Positions 27,723-36,678 of a stretch of 64,000 bases of DNA are shown here, piece by piece (the stretch's first letter is position 1; every line of letters starts with the position of its first letter). The notes below the pieces were generated by a model. It did not search any database and had not been told where the DNA came from. It saw nothing but the letters and a program-made list of their open reading frames with translations. The stretch spans positions 248,001 through 312,000 of the forward strand of contig NZ_ML660169.1 in the NCBI RefSeq assembly GCF_007004725.1. The letters run 5' to 3'. This stretch comes from Aliikangiella coralliicola. GTDB lineage: Bacteria > Pseudomonadota > Gammaproteobacteria > Enterobacterales > Kangiellaceae. The translations under genes and the position numbers were made by a program.

Positions 27723-28904
27723 ATGAGCAACCACTGGAAAAACTTATTTCCCGCATTGACCAATTCCAACATCGCTTACCTTGATTCGGCTTCCAGCTGC
27801 CAAGTCCCCGAAGTAGTTATTGATGCGGTCAGCCAGTATCTACGCGAGGGCCATGGCAACCCGCACCGAGGTATGTATTCTTATAGCGAAAATGCGGAAG
27901 CAATTTTTAATCGTTGTCGAGAAAAAGTAGCTAACTTTCTCAATTGTCAATCGACAAAAATAGCCTTTACCAAGGGTACAACTGAGTCAATTAACCTAGT
28001 GGCCAACAGCCTTCAAAATAAAATCAATTCAGATGATACAATTCTGGTCACTCAAATGGAGCACCACGCCAACCTGCTTCCGTGGCAAAGATTGAGCGAG
28101 CAGACCGGCGCCCGATTAAATCTGTTGCCGGTTACCCAGAACGGCGAACTGAAGCTCGATAACCTCGATAACTTTCTGGCAGATAACTGTGCCATTTTCG
28201 CATTCACTCACTGCAGTAATGTTATCGGTACATCCAACCCGATTAACCAGTTGGTTTCAGCTGCTAAAAAACACCATGTCGCCACATTAATTGATGGCGC
28301 TCAGGCTGTCGCTCACAATAAAGTCGACGTCTTAGATCTTGATTGCGACTTTTACGCGTTTTCCGGCCACAAAATATACAGCCCTGGCGGCATCGGAGTT
28401 TTATATTCCCGCCAGCCAGACTCAATTTCTCCCCTGCTGCTAGGAGGTGGCATTGTTAATCGAGTAACAGATAGCAATTACCAATTAACGGATGAGATCA
28501 CGCGCTTCGAAGCAGGAAGCATAAATATGCCAGGTATTGTTGGACTGGATGCAGCTCTCGACTTTATGACTGAGTTAGATATTGAAAAAATTGCGGTACA
28601 CGAAATCAGGTTGATTGACCAGATTAGAAAAGCTATTGAGCCTACTGACTATAAAATTATTTCACATCAGAAAAGTAAAAATATCGTGTCAATAGCCAGC
28701 GCTCAGTTCCACTCCCATGACATTGCCTCGATTCTGGCAGACGAACAAGTGGCTATACGAGCGGGCCATCACTGTGCGCAGCCTTGCTTGTCAGCATTAG
28801 GGTTTAAACATTGTGTCCGGATTTCAGTCGGGTTGTATAACAGCGAAGATGATCTAAATAAATTAATGGAAGCCCTTGAGAAAGTTCGAAGCTATCTAAA
28901 GTAG
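27723..28904 (+). CDS. Cysteine desulfurase, CsdA/SufS type (class V aminotransferase)
   Basis: A PLP enzyme that takes sulfur from cysteine for Fe-S cluster or other sulfur transfer. From the ATG at 27723 (393 residues), the start NHWKNLFPAL..IAYLDSAS aligns with the group II desulfurase N-terminus. The PLP lysine is in AFSGHKIYSPGG (Lys217), and the persulfide cysteine is in RAGHHCAQP (Cys351), the group II arrangement. The frame extends upstream to a TTG at 27663 and an ATG at 27681, but these extra residues are not typical; no start has a strong ribosome site. No suf or csdE gene is adjacent, so CsdA is slightly preferred over SufS. Confidence 0.9.
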   Translation: MSNHWKNLFPALTNSNIAYLDSASSCQVPEVVIDAVSQYLREGHGNPHRGMYSYSENAEAIFNRCREKVANFLNCQSTKIAFTKGTTESINLVANSLQNKINSDDTILVTQMEHHANLLPWQRLSEQTGARLNLLPVTQNGELKLDNLDNFLADNCAIFAFTHCSNVIGTSNPINQLVSAAKKHHVATLIDGAQAVAHNKVDVLDLDCDFYAFSGHKIYSPGGIGVLYSRQPDSISPLLLGGGIVNRVTDSNYQLTDEITRFEAGSINMPGIVGLDAALDFMTELDIEKIAVHEIRLIDQIRKAIEPTDYKIISHQKSKNIVSIASAQFHSHDIASILADEQVAIRAGHHCAQPCLSALGFKHCVRISVGLYNSEDDLNKLMEALEKVRSYLK

Positions 28905-29326
28905 TGACAATTCTGTAGCCAGTTATTTCAATGGCGCAAAAAATTCCGCTCGAAAATATTACTGCGATTCCATCCTGTTTTTATTCTGCTAGTCACTCAT
29001 GTAATTCTGTAAGTCTTTTATCTACAAGCTCGATAAAATTAGTCAGTTAATCAGAACTCATTACCAATGTTGGCGTATTTTTTAACTAACCTGAACTCGG
29101 GTATCTAATCTGGACAAACAGATCAAATTTTTCTTCTGCTATTTTGCATTAATATCTCGGTCGATTTTTTGCCAAAAAAAATCTCCTGACGAGAATGTTA
29201 ATGTAAAAAAATAATTTTCATCTACCAGCAATTAACCTTTTATCATTACTAAACCGGCTATCTGGAAACCTGCCACTTTACTGTCTACACTGATATACAA
29301 GCAAACCACAACGGATTAGAAAAACC
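28905..29326. other. Intergenic region with AT-rich spacer
   Basis: About 420 bases with no gene. At 29088-29101 it contains AACCTGAACTCGGG, close to the left arm of the hairpin repeat seen at 39463 and 61862, but without a matching right arm. Confidence 0.45.
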
Positions 29327-29800
29327 TTGAACGTAGAGTTTATTAACCCATTTCTTTCATCAATGACAAACGTACTCGCCACAATGGCAAGCCTGGTTCC
29401 CCAAGCGAACGGACCACAAATCAAACATTCTGAATTACCTCCAGGAGACATCACCGGTATCATACCAATGTCTTCACCACAAGCGGATGGTACATTGGCA
29501 CTTTCGTTTTCTGAACCAGTCATACTGCATATTGCCTCCAATATGCTCGGCGATACATTTAGTGAGATTGACGATGAGATTGCCGATCTCGTAGGAGAGC
29601 TCACCAATATGGTGACCGGTGGTGCAAAAAAATTATTAGAGAGTAAAGGTTATGATTTTGACATGGCTACGCCAACAGTGATTAGAGGAAAAGGCCAAAA
29701 GATAACTCATGCCTCAAGCTCCGGTGCAGTTATTATTGTTCCTTTTAATACCGAAGCGGGAGATTTTTATGTTGAGGTGTGCTTTAAAAACAAAAGATAA
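29327..29800 (+). CDS. CheX-family chemotaxis phosphatase
   Basis: It removes phosphate from CheY-type receivers. 157 residues. The N-terminus VEFINPFLSSMTNVLATMAS is characteristic of CheX, and the catalytic ExxN motif is present in GELTNMVTGG (Glu91, Asn94). The start is TTG; it is kept because the residues right after it match the family N-terminus, and the next Met lies within that helix. No other chemotaxis gene is nearby, so this is an orphan copy. Confidence 0.9.
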   Translation: MNVEFINPFLSSMTNVLATMASLVPQANGPQIKHSELPPGDITGIIPMSSPQADGTLALSFSEPVILHIASNMLGDTFSEIDDEIADLVGELTNMVTGGAKKLLESKGYDFDMATPTVIRGKGQKITHASSSGAVIIVPFNTEAGDFYVEVCFKNKR

Positions 29801-29888
29801 GATACGTGCAAGGCCCTATGATTTACTAGAAAATATTTTAATCATCGAGACCTTCGAAAATAGCCGATTCTCTGGCAGCGTGTTCAGG

Positions 29889-30113
29889 TTAAGAGAATAT
29901 TCTTAGATCTTCTGTATCTAGCTGTTCTTCTATTTCCACAACCTGCATAAAAACTTTCAGATCATTTCTTGCATCAGCTTCTGTTTCGAAGGGACCATTA
30001 AGTTTGCCTCCGCGAACTTTATAGAAAACGCCACGATCATTAATAATTATCCTTTGGGTCTTGGCGTAGGTCTTGTTAAGCGAATCTGTTTTTCGGTGAA
30101 TTGCGCGGTTCAT
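29889..30113 (-). CDS. Small conserved-looking protein (GPF-motif, DUF6316-like)
   Basis: 74 residues, basic start and acidic C-terminus, no signal peptide. The core GVFYKVRGGKLNGPFETEADARNDLKVF ('wxxxRxG...GPF.s...A...L..F') resembles short proteins of the DUF6316 type in marine gammaproteobacteria; I am not certain of the family number. ATG start at 30113. It is divergent from the export operon at 30429. Confidence 0.65.
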   Translation of the reverse strand: MNRAIHRKTDSLNKTYAKTQRIIINDRGVFYKVRGGKLNGPFETEADARNDLKVFMQVVEIEEQLDTEDLRIFS

Positions 30114-30250
30114 ATGAAATCCCTTTAATTAATAATCGGCACTATAATAACCCTATTAGTAGTAAAATGGCACCGTAATTTTCCCATAGTCATGTAAGTT
30201 ATCTCTCACATTCTTGTCCCAACCATGCCAATCAGATGCGGGTGTCCGTT

Positions 30251-30276
30251 ATTGTCCGGCGGATATTACGGACAAT
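30251..30276. promoter_or_regulatory. Inverted-repeat operator, candidate enhancer for the sigma-54 activator
   Basis: ATTGTCCG (30251-30258) and CGGACAAT (30269-30276) are perfect 8-base inverted arms 10 bases apart. Extra half sites flank them (TGTCCG at 30244, TGTCC at 30276). The centre is ~100 bases upstream of the -24/-12 promoter, a normal distance for an NtrC-type enhancer. A further CGGACAA lies at 36647-36653, just before the histidine kinase gene. Confidence 0.75.
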
Positions 30277-30363
30277 GTCCATCCATTAATTCAAACCGTA
30301 CACACAAGCTATCGCTCATATAATACTCTTTTAAATCAATGAGATAAGATGCAATTATTGCTT

Positions 30364-30378
30364 TGGCATAGTTCCTGC
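30364..30378 (+). promoter_or_regulatory. Sigma-54 (-24/-12) promoter of the export operon
   Basis: TGGCATAGTTCCTGC has the invariant GG and GC with the required 10 bases between them and fits TGGCAC-N5-TTGC at most positions. It lies 51 bases before the adaptor start codon, on an operon whose last-but-one gene is a sigma-54 activator. Confidence 0.75.
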
Positions 30379-30428
30379 TATATACAAGCCAATAATAGGT
30401 TTATTATCCACCGGGAGCACTTACTTCA

Positions 30429-31697
30429 ATGATACGAGACACATCATCTCAAGACGTAATATTAGATAAACCCAAATACAATAAACACTGGTTACAACTT
30501 GGAATAGTCATAGGATTAATCGTTACCCTGGGGATCTTCGCCTACCCTTCTCTGGCCAACTGGTCTTCCGCAGATGTGTCTGTGGATTCTTCACGAGTTC
30601 GATTAGCCACGGTAAAAAGAGGCGATTTTGTCAAAGACATTTCATTGCAGGGCAATATTGTCGCTGCTAACAGCCCAAAACTTTATGCCCCGGCCCAAGG
30701 GACAGTCACTTTAATTGCCAACCCCGGCCAGTCTGTAGAGAAAGGGGAAAAGGTGGCAACCGTCAGCAGCCCTGAACTGACCAATCGACTACAGCAAGAG
30801 CAAGCGAAACTGAAAAGCCTGGCGATTGAGTTACAACGAAAAAAAATAGAGGCAAAACAAACCAAAATAAAAACCCGCCAGCAAATTCAGTTGGAAAAAG
30901 TGGTACTCGACGCTGCAAAGCGGGAAATGAGACGAGCAACTGAGTCGATCAAAATTGAAGCGATTAGTCAGTTAGATTATGAAAAAGCCATCGACGATCT
31001 AAAGCGCTCACAATTGAAATATGATTTCGCCGTCGAACAGGCCGAGCTGGAAAAAGAAAACCTGGCATTCGAAACTCAGACAGCCGAATTTGAAGTTAAC
31101 CAATACCGACTACAGGTAGAAAACACACAACGCCTGGTCAATGAACTCGATATTATTGCACCAGTATCTGGCATTGTCGGCTCCTGGTCTGTCGAGCAAA
31201 AATCAGCGGTGTCACTGAATGAAGCTTTACTAACGGTGGTTGACTTGTCTGCCTTTCAAGTAGAGATCGATATTCCCGAAGCGTATGCCGACGAATTAGG
31301 AATCGGCATGGTAGCGAAAGTCACTTACAACGGCAAAGAATTCGACGCAGCAATGGCGACGATTTCACCGGAAGTCACCAACAATGTGGTAAAAGGCCGG
31401 CTCGCTTTTACTGCTGAACCTCCGCCAGGAATAAAGCAAAATCAGCGCGTATCAAGCCGAGTCATTTTAGATGAAAAACAAAACGTGTTGTTTTTGCCTC
31501 GGGGCTCATTTGTGCAACACCACGGTGGTCGCCGCGCTTTTGTTGTGAACGAAGGAGTCGCCACCCTGACCGACATCAACCTTGGTACTAGCAGCATTAA
31601 CAAAATCGAAATTATTTCTGGCTTGCAAGAAGGTCAGGAAATCATTATTTCGAACACTGACTTTGTACGCGACGCAGAAATTTTAATTTTAAACTAA
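30429..31697 (+). CDS. HlyD/MacA-type periplasmic adaptor of ABC exporter
   Basis: A membrane-fusion protein linking an inner-membrane ABC pump to an outer-membrane channel. One N-terminal transmembrane helix (LGIVIGLIVTLGIFAYPSL, ~residues 24-42) is followed by a barrel-sandwich half (ISLQGNIVAANSPKLYAPAQ, ~75-95), a long coiled-coil hairpin (about 120-235, rich in Lys, Gln and Glu), the second lipoyl half (IIAPVSGIVGSWSVEQ), and beta-barrel and membrane-proximal domains. 422 residues fits the family. First gene of the operon, under the sigma-54 promoter at 30364. The ATG follows GGGAGC at 30413-30418. Confidence 0.92.
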   Translation: MIRDTSSQDVILDKPKYNKHWLQLGIVIGLIVTLGIFAYPSLANWSSADVSVDSSRVRLATVKRGDFVKDISLQGNIVAANSPKLYAPAQGTVTLIANPGQSVEKGEKVATVSSPELTNRLQQEQAKLKSLAIELQRKKIEAKQTKIKTRQQIQLEKVVLDAAKREMRRATESIKIEAISQLDYEKAIDDLKRSQLKYDFAVEQAELEKENLAFETQTAEFEVNQYRLQVENTQRLVNELDIIAPVSGIVGSWSVEQKSAVSLNEALLTVVDLSAFQVEIDIPEAYADELGIGMVAKVTYNGKEFDAAMATISPEVTNNVVKGRLAFTAEPPPGIKQNQRVSSRVILDEKQNVLFLPRGSFVQHHGGRRAFVVNEGVATLTDINLGTSSINKIEIISGLQEGQEIIISNTDFVRDAEILILN

Positions 31698-31706
31698 TTC
31701 CGGGTC

Positions 31707-31748
31707 CTTGATCTTCAACCCAAATATCTTGATCTTCAACCCAAAAAT
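31707..31748. repeat. 21-bp tandem duplication after the adaptor stop codon
   Basis: Positions 31707-31727 (starting CTTGATCTTCAACCC) are repeated at 31728-31748 with one mismatch, between the adaptor and ATPase genes of the operon. Confidence 0.9.
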
Positions 31749-31771
31749 TTTGACCTAAGAGGAAATCTAAC

Positions 31772-32473
31772 ATGCTTAAAATGAATAATATTAAAAAAGT
31801 TTTTCGAACAGATCTCGTTGAAACTCATGCCTTACGAGACTTTAGTTTACAGGTTGAAGAAAAAGAATTTGTTGCGGTGACCGGCCCCTCCGGTTCTGGG
31901 AAAACAACATTTCTCAATATCACCGGTATGTTAGAAACCTTTGACGGTGGCGTCTATGAACTCGATAACGAAGATGTAAGCAAACTCAATGACAAACAGC
32001 GTTCTCGACTAAGAAACGAAAAAATCGGTTTTATCTTTCAAAGCTTTAATCTTATTCCAGATTTAAATCTATTTGACAATGTCGACGTGCCTCTAAGGTA
32101 TCGTGGTTTTAACGCCAAAGAGAGAAAACAAAGAATTGAAAATGCGTTAGAAAGAGTTGGTTTATCGGCTCGATTGAAACATCTACCGTCACAACTTTCC
32201 GGCGGACAGCAACAAAGGGTTGCAATTGCTCGAGCGCTGGCAGGTGACCCAAGATTTTTGCTTGCTGACGAACCAACCGGAAACCTCGACTCGCTTATGG
32301 CTCGTCAAGTAATGCAGTTATTAGAAGAGATCAATCAACAAGGAACAACCATTATTATGGTTACGCATGATTCTGAATTAGCACGCAGAGCTCATAGAAA
32401 TATTCATATCGTTGATGGCCAAGTCAGCGACTATCAAGATTTACAGCCTGTTCTTGACGTTGCGGAAGCTTAA
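31772..32473 (+). CDS. ABC transporter ATPase, MacB/LolD family
   Basis: It energises the export pump. 233 residues with every motif: Walker A GPSGSGKTT (Lys44), Q-loop FQSFNLIPDL, signature LSGGQQQRVAIARAL, Walker B LLADEPTGNLDS, and the H-switch MVTHDSELA. 'PTGNLDS' with a Q-rich signature is typical of the MacB/LolD (type VII, mechanotransmission) class that pairs with FtsX-type permeases, as here. An AAGAGGAAA ribosome site precedes the ATG; the permease starts 13 bases after the stop. Confidence 0.96.
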   Translation: MLKMNNIKKVFRTDLVETHALRDFSLQVEEKEFVAVTGPSGSGKTTFLNITGMLETFDGGVYELDNEDVSKLNDKQRSRLRNEKIGFIFQSFNLIPDLNLFDNVDVPLRYRGFNAKERKQRIENALERVGLSARLKHLPSQLSGGQQQRVAIARALAGDPRFLLADEPTGNLDSLMARQVMQLLEEINQQGTTIIMVTHDSELARRAHRNIHIVDGQVSDYQDLQPVLDVAEA

Positions 32474-32485
32474 GAGGAATTCACG

Positions 32486-33799
32486 ATGTTCCAATATTAT
32501 TTAAAACTCTCCTGGTTAAGTATAAAAAGAACGCCGATGTTGTCAGCACTAATGGTGATTGCGATTGGTCTTGGAATTTCGGTGAGTATTACAGTGCTTA
32601 CCGTTGACTATCTTATGTCTAAGGATCCGTTACCGGGAAAAAGCCACAAGCTATTTCACGTTCAATTAGATACCTATAACAAAGGAAATACTGATAGTGC
32701 GCCGGGCGGTTTGCCATACCAGCTAACCTATCAGGATCTTATGAACCTGTCTCGTTCAGAAATTCCTTCCAAACAATCACGTAGTTTACGCTCAGGTTTT
32801 TCAGTAATACCGGAAAAAGTCGGGCTTACTCCATTCTCACGTTCAGCACGAGTTATCGATAATGATTTTTTTGAAATGTTTAAGGTGCCTTTTTTGTTTG
32901 GTAGCCCGTGGGAAGATGAAGTCAACAATAAAGCCAAAAAAGTTGTGGTCATCGCAAAGCGACTCAATGACAAATTGTTTGATGGCGAAAATAGTGTTGG
33001 GAAAACCATCAATCTTGATAAGCAATTGTTTACCATTGTTGGCGTGATTGATACCTGGGAACCTACACCACGATTTTACGACGTGAACAACGGCGCATTT
33101 AGCGATACCGAACAATTATTTATTCCTTTTTCGCTAATTCCAGTATTGGAACTTCCCAGTTGGGGTAGCAACAATGCCTGGAAATCTGAAGTATTCGAAT
33201 CTTATGAAGATAAACTCAGATCAGAAACGATGTGGCTTCAATATTGGGTACAACTCGATACCAAAGCGAAACAAGAGGAATACCGTGAATTTCTCGCCGG
33301 TTATGTTGAACAACAACGTCCACTCGGCCGCTTTGAAAAAGAAGATGCGAAAACCGATATCAAAGATGTTGTTCAATGGATGGAGAATAACCGTGTTGTT
33401 AGTGACGATAATTCAGTATTAGTTGGATTGTCTTTCATGTTTCTAGCAGTCTGTATGCTTAACACTATCGCACTACTTCTGGCCAAATATTTGAAACGTG
33501 CGCCGGAAGTTGGTGTCAGACGCGCTTTGGGTGCAAGCAAATTAGAAATTTTCACTCAGCATATAGTAGACGTTGGCTTAATTGGGCTGGCAGGAGGAGC
33601 GTTAGGTTTGCTCCTGGGTCAGCTAGGCTTGCTTGGAGTAAAAAGTCTTTATGCAAATTACGAACGCCTGGTAAACATGGATTTAACGCTCATCGCAACG
33701 GCAATTGGATTAGCAATCGGAGCTAGTATCATCGCTGGACTTTATCCGGCATGGTTAATTTGTCGTACCAATCCATCTATTTATCTGAAGACTCAGTAG
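32486..33799 (+). CDS. FtsX/MacB-type ABC permease 1
   Basis: 437 residues: one N-terminal transmembrane helix (TPMLSALMVIAIGLGISVSI), a large periplasmic MacB-PCD domain, and three C-terminal helices (FMFLAVCMLNTIALLLAKY; GLIGLAGGALGLLLGQLGLL; LIATAIGLAIGASIIAGLYP). The RRALGASKLEIFTQHI loop is the FtsX coupling signature that docks on the ATPase. It is separated by 9 bases from the second permease; the two probably form a heterodimer. Confidence 0.92.
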   Translation: MFQYYLKLSWLSIKRTPMLSALMVIAIGLGISVSITVLTVDYLMSKDPLPGKSHKLFHVQLDTYNKGNTDSAPGGLPYQLTYQDLMNLSRSEIPSKQSRSLRSGFSVIPEKVGLTPFSRSARVIDNDFFEMFKVPFLFGSPWEDEVNNKAKKVVVIAKRLNDKLFDGENSVGKTINLDKQLFTIVGVIDTWEPTPRFYDVNNGAFSDTEQLFIPFSLIPVLELPSWGSNNAWKSEVFESYEDKLRSETMWLQYWVQLDTKAKQEEYREFLAGYVEQQRPLGRFEKEDAKTDIKDVVQWMENNRVVSDDNSVLVGLSFMFLAVCMLNTIALLLAKYLKRAPEVGVRRALGASKLEIFTQHIVDVGLIGLAGGALGLLLGQLGLLGVKSLYANYERLVNMDLTLIATAIGLAIGASIIAGLYPAWLICRTNPSIYLKTQ

Positions 33800-33808
33800 G
33801 AGAAGCAC

Positions 33809-35014
33809 ATGTTAGAAATAAAACCAATTTTAAGTGCTTTGCTTCGCCACAAGAGCAGCACGTTACTCATCGTTTTACAAATAGCACTGACCTTAGCCGT
33901 GGTGGTCAATGCAGTTTATATTATTTCAGAACGTCTCAGTTTAATTGACTCAAAAAGTGGGCTTCCCGAATCAGAAATATTTACATTAGGCATGAATGCT
34001 TTTGGAGAAAACCCTGACCTCAAATACGATATTCAAGCCGACCAGGAACTGATAAGAAATATGCCCGGCGTAGTCGATGCAGTTGTTATTAATGCGACGC
34101 CTTTAGGACGAGGCGGCGACAACAGCAGCGTTGCCGGCACCAAGGAAGATTACGATAATGGCAACAACGTCAATGTTGCATTTTATCGCGGCGATTCACA
34201 TATGCTGAATAGCTTCGGTATCAATCTCATTAGTGGAAGAAATTTTACTGAAGAGGAAATAATTTACAACCGAGGTTATGTTGATCCGAAAGTTGCCATT
34301 ATTACCGAAACAGTCGCCAAACGCTTGTATCCTGATGGCAATGCGCTCGGTAGTAAAATTTACTTTAATAATTATGAAGTCACCATTATCGGTATCGTCG
34401 ACTACGCGGTTAGCCCTTGGGTACACCACCCTAATCATGATATGGCAATTTTTAACCCGTTAGTTCATTTAGATGCGTTCCATAGAGTGCTTGTTCGCAC
34501 TGAAAAAGGCGCTCTAAAAGAAGTCATGGGACAGATAGAAGAAAAATTACTCGAACGCAATCCTGATCGAGTGGTTTTTGCCGCAAGAACGATGGCGGAA
34601 AATAGAGAGCTCAGTTATCAGGGTGACGTCGCCATGAGTAAAATACTCACCGTGGTAATTGCCCTTCTAGTTACCATAACTGCACTCGGCATCGTTGGAA
34701 TAGTTAGCTTTAATATCAGTCAACGCACTAAACAAATTGGCACTCGTCGCGCTTTAGGCGCAAGTAAAGCAGATATTCAGCGCTACTTTGTCACTGAAAC
34801 AATTATCCTGACAACACTGGGTCTTGTTATCGGAACTATTCTGGCAGTTACCTTCAATATGCACCTGGTTGACAGCTACCAACTACCGCCCATCCAGTGG
34901 CATTATATTCCAGTGGGAATGATTACCATGTTAGTAACGGGGATACTCGCAGTTTGGGTGCCGGCCAAAAGAGCTTCTTCAGTTTCGCCGGCTGTCGCAA
35001 CACAAAGTATCTAA
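33809..35014 (+). CDS. FtsX/MacB-type ABC permease 2
   Basis: 401 residues with the same layout as the preceding permease: an N-terminal helix (LLIVLQIALTLAVVVNAVYI), a periplasmic domain, and three C-terminal helices. The coupling loop is TRRALGASKADIQRYFV. The ribosome site is AGGAGAAG just before the ATG. Two different half-transporters next to one ATPase suggest a heteromeric pump, unlike the single MacB chain. Confidence 0.92.
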   Translation: MLEIKPILSALLRHKSSTLLIVLQIALTLAVVVNAVYIISERLSLIDSKSGLPESEIFTLGMNAFGENPDLKYDIQADQELIRNMPGVVDAVVINATPLGRGGDNSSVAGTKEDYDNGNNVNVAFYRGDSHMLNSFGINLISGRNFTEEEIIYNRGYVDPKVAIITETVAKRLYPDGNALGSKIYFNNYEVTIIGIVDYAVSPWVHHPNHDMAIFNPLVHLDAFHRVLVRTEKGALKEVMGQIEEKLLERNPDRVVFAARTMAENRELSYQGDVAMSKILTVVIALLVTITALGIVGIVSFNISQRTKQIGTRRALGASKADIQRYFVTETIILTTLGLVIGTILAVTFNMHLVDSYQLPPIQWHYIPVGMITMLVTGILAVWVPAKRASSVSPAVATQSI

Positions 35015-35037
35015 TCAATTATTCCGGCGTCTCATTA

Positions 35038-35071
35038 AACTTTCCAATGATTAGTTAATTGTTGGAAAGTT
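35038..35071. terminator. Perfect 10-bp hairpin after the permease genes
   Basis: AACTTTCCAA (35038-35047) pairs with TTGGAAAGTT (35062-35071) over a 14-base loop, 24 bases after the second permease. No T run follows, so it may attenuate or stabilise the transcript rather than end it. Confidence 0.55.
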
Positions 35072-35259
35072 GATGAACAACTTCGAACTAGTTAACTTGA
35101 GTTAGAGATAGTTAAAGACGCTCTTAGTTGGAATTCGTGAGCAGTCTCAACTAAAATACCCGGCTTATCAATAAGTCATTTAAAGATATCTGTTTTGTGT
35201 TACTTTTAGCACCAACTACTCACTGTTTGATTAACCAATAATAGGACACGAATAATCCG

Positions 35260-36597
35260 ATGAACCAGATTCTGGTAATTGATGACAACCAGGGCATAGC
35301 AACCGCGTTGGAAGTTCTCTTCTCGTTGTACGACATCGAAACAATCCATGCTGATTCTCCTGAAAAAGGACTGTTTCTGCTGCAATCCAACCCAGTTGAT
35401 TTGGTTGTGCAAGACATGAATTTTTCAGAAGACACGACTTCAGGAGAAGAAGGACATATTCTTTTTAATCAAATTCACACGGCGTATCCTGACTTGCCGG
35501 TAATTTTACTGACCGCCTGGGGTAATCTTGAGATGGCAGTAGAACTGGTAAAAGCAGGTGCAGCTGACTATTTAACCAAACCTTGGGACGACAATAAATT
35601 AATTACCACTGTTAAAAATCTGATCGAACTTGGCCAACTACGTCAACAAACCAACTCAATGCTTTCGCAAAAATCCAACCAGGCCAATGAGCTCGCCAAC
35701 CAATATGATTTATGCGGTACTATTTTTAGTAGTCAACGCATGTTACAGAGTTTAACCATGGCGACTCAGGTAGCTCATTCAGACATTCCCGTATTGATTA
35801 CCGGCCCTAATGGTAGTGGTAAAGAAAAAATTGCTGAGACCATTCAAGCAAACTCTAGCGTCAAAGATAAACCTTTTGTCAAAGTAAATATCGGAGCGCT
35901 ACCGGTGGAATTGTTAGAAGCAGAACTATTCGGCGCAGAAGCTGGTGCATTTACCGGTGCAGCCAAAAAGAGAATCGGCCGTTTCGAGTCTGCTGATGGC
36001 GGCACGCTTTTTCTAGACGAAATCGGCAACCTGCCACTCTCAGGACAAATAAAACTTCTGCGTGTACTGCAAACCGGGGAGTTTGAACGACTAGGTAGTT
36101 CTGAAACTCGAAAAGTTAATGTAAGAGTTATCAGCGCAACTAACGCCGACCTGCTCGAAGAAATCAAGACAGGTCAGTTTAGAGAAGATCTCTATTATCG
36201 ATTGAATGTCATCGAAATTAAAGTGGCACCACTTTCCCAACGTGTAGACGATATACTCCCCCTTGCGTTGCATTTTATGCCTGATGATCATACGCTTTCC
36301 CACGACGCAGAAAGAACATTGCTAAACTATGCTTGGCCAGGCAATGTACGTGAACTTGAAAACGTGATTAAAAGAGCAAGTTTATTAGCAAAAAATAAAC
36401 GCATTGAAGCTGAAGATTTTGGTATCTCTGTAGAAAAAATTGAGGTTACTCAACGACAATCTAATGAACCGGACAAAGCGATGATTATTCAAGCGTTAGC
36501 AGAAAACAAAAACAATATCTCCCAGGCTGCTAAACAACTCGGATTAAGTCGCCAATCGCTCTATCGTCGCATGGATAAATTTTCGATACCCAAATAA
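35260..36597 (+). CDS. Sigma-54-dependent response regulator (NtrC family)
   Basis: 445 residues in three parts: receiver (1-120, phospho-acceptor Asp52 in VVQDMNF), AAA+ domain with Walker A GPNGSGKEK (Lys188) and the sigma-54 contact GAFTGA (229-234), and a C-terminal Fis-type helix-turn-helix (NISQAAKQLGLSRQSLYRRM). GAFTGA is intact, so it should drive sigma-54 promoters. The -24/-12 element upstream of the adjacent exporter is the obvious target. The cognate kinase lies 81 bases downstream. Confidence 0.96.
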   Translation: MNQILVIDDNQGIATALEVLFSLYDIETIHADSPEKGLFLLQSNPVDLVVQDMNFSEDTTSGEEGHILFNQIHTAYPDLPVILLTAWGNLEMAVELVKAGAADYLTKPWDDNKLITTVKNLIELGQLRQQTNSMLSQKSNQANELANQYDLCGTIFSSQRMLQSLTMATQVAHSDIPVLITGPNGSGKEKIAETIQANSSVKDKPFVKVNIGALPVELLEAELFGAEAGAFTGAAKKRIGRFESADGGTLFLDEIGNLPLSGQIKLLRVLQTGEFERLGSSETRKVNVRVISATNADLLEEIKTGQFREDLYYRLNVIEIKVAPLSQRVDDILPLALHFMPDDHTLSHDAERTLLNYAWPGNVRELENVIKRASLLAKNKRIEAEDFGISVEKIEVTQRQSNEPDKAMIIQALAENKNNISQAAKQLGLSRQSLYRRMDKFSIPK

Positions 36598-36678
36598 AGC
36601 CAGCTAAAAAATATTACTTAAAACCACAAAGCAAAATAACGGCAATCGGACAACGACTCAACAACCATAGGGTTCTTT

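Noticed and set aside
30429-35014. Export operon as a macrolide MacAB system
   Set aside because: Two separate permeases and a separate ATPase with its own regulator do not match MacAB; cargo left open.
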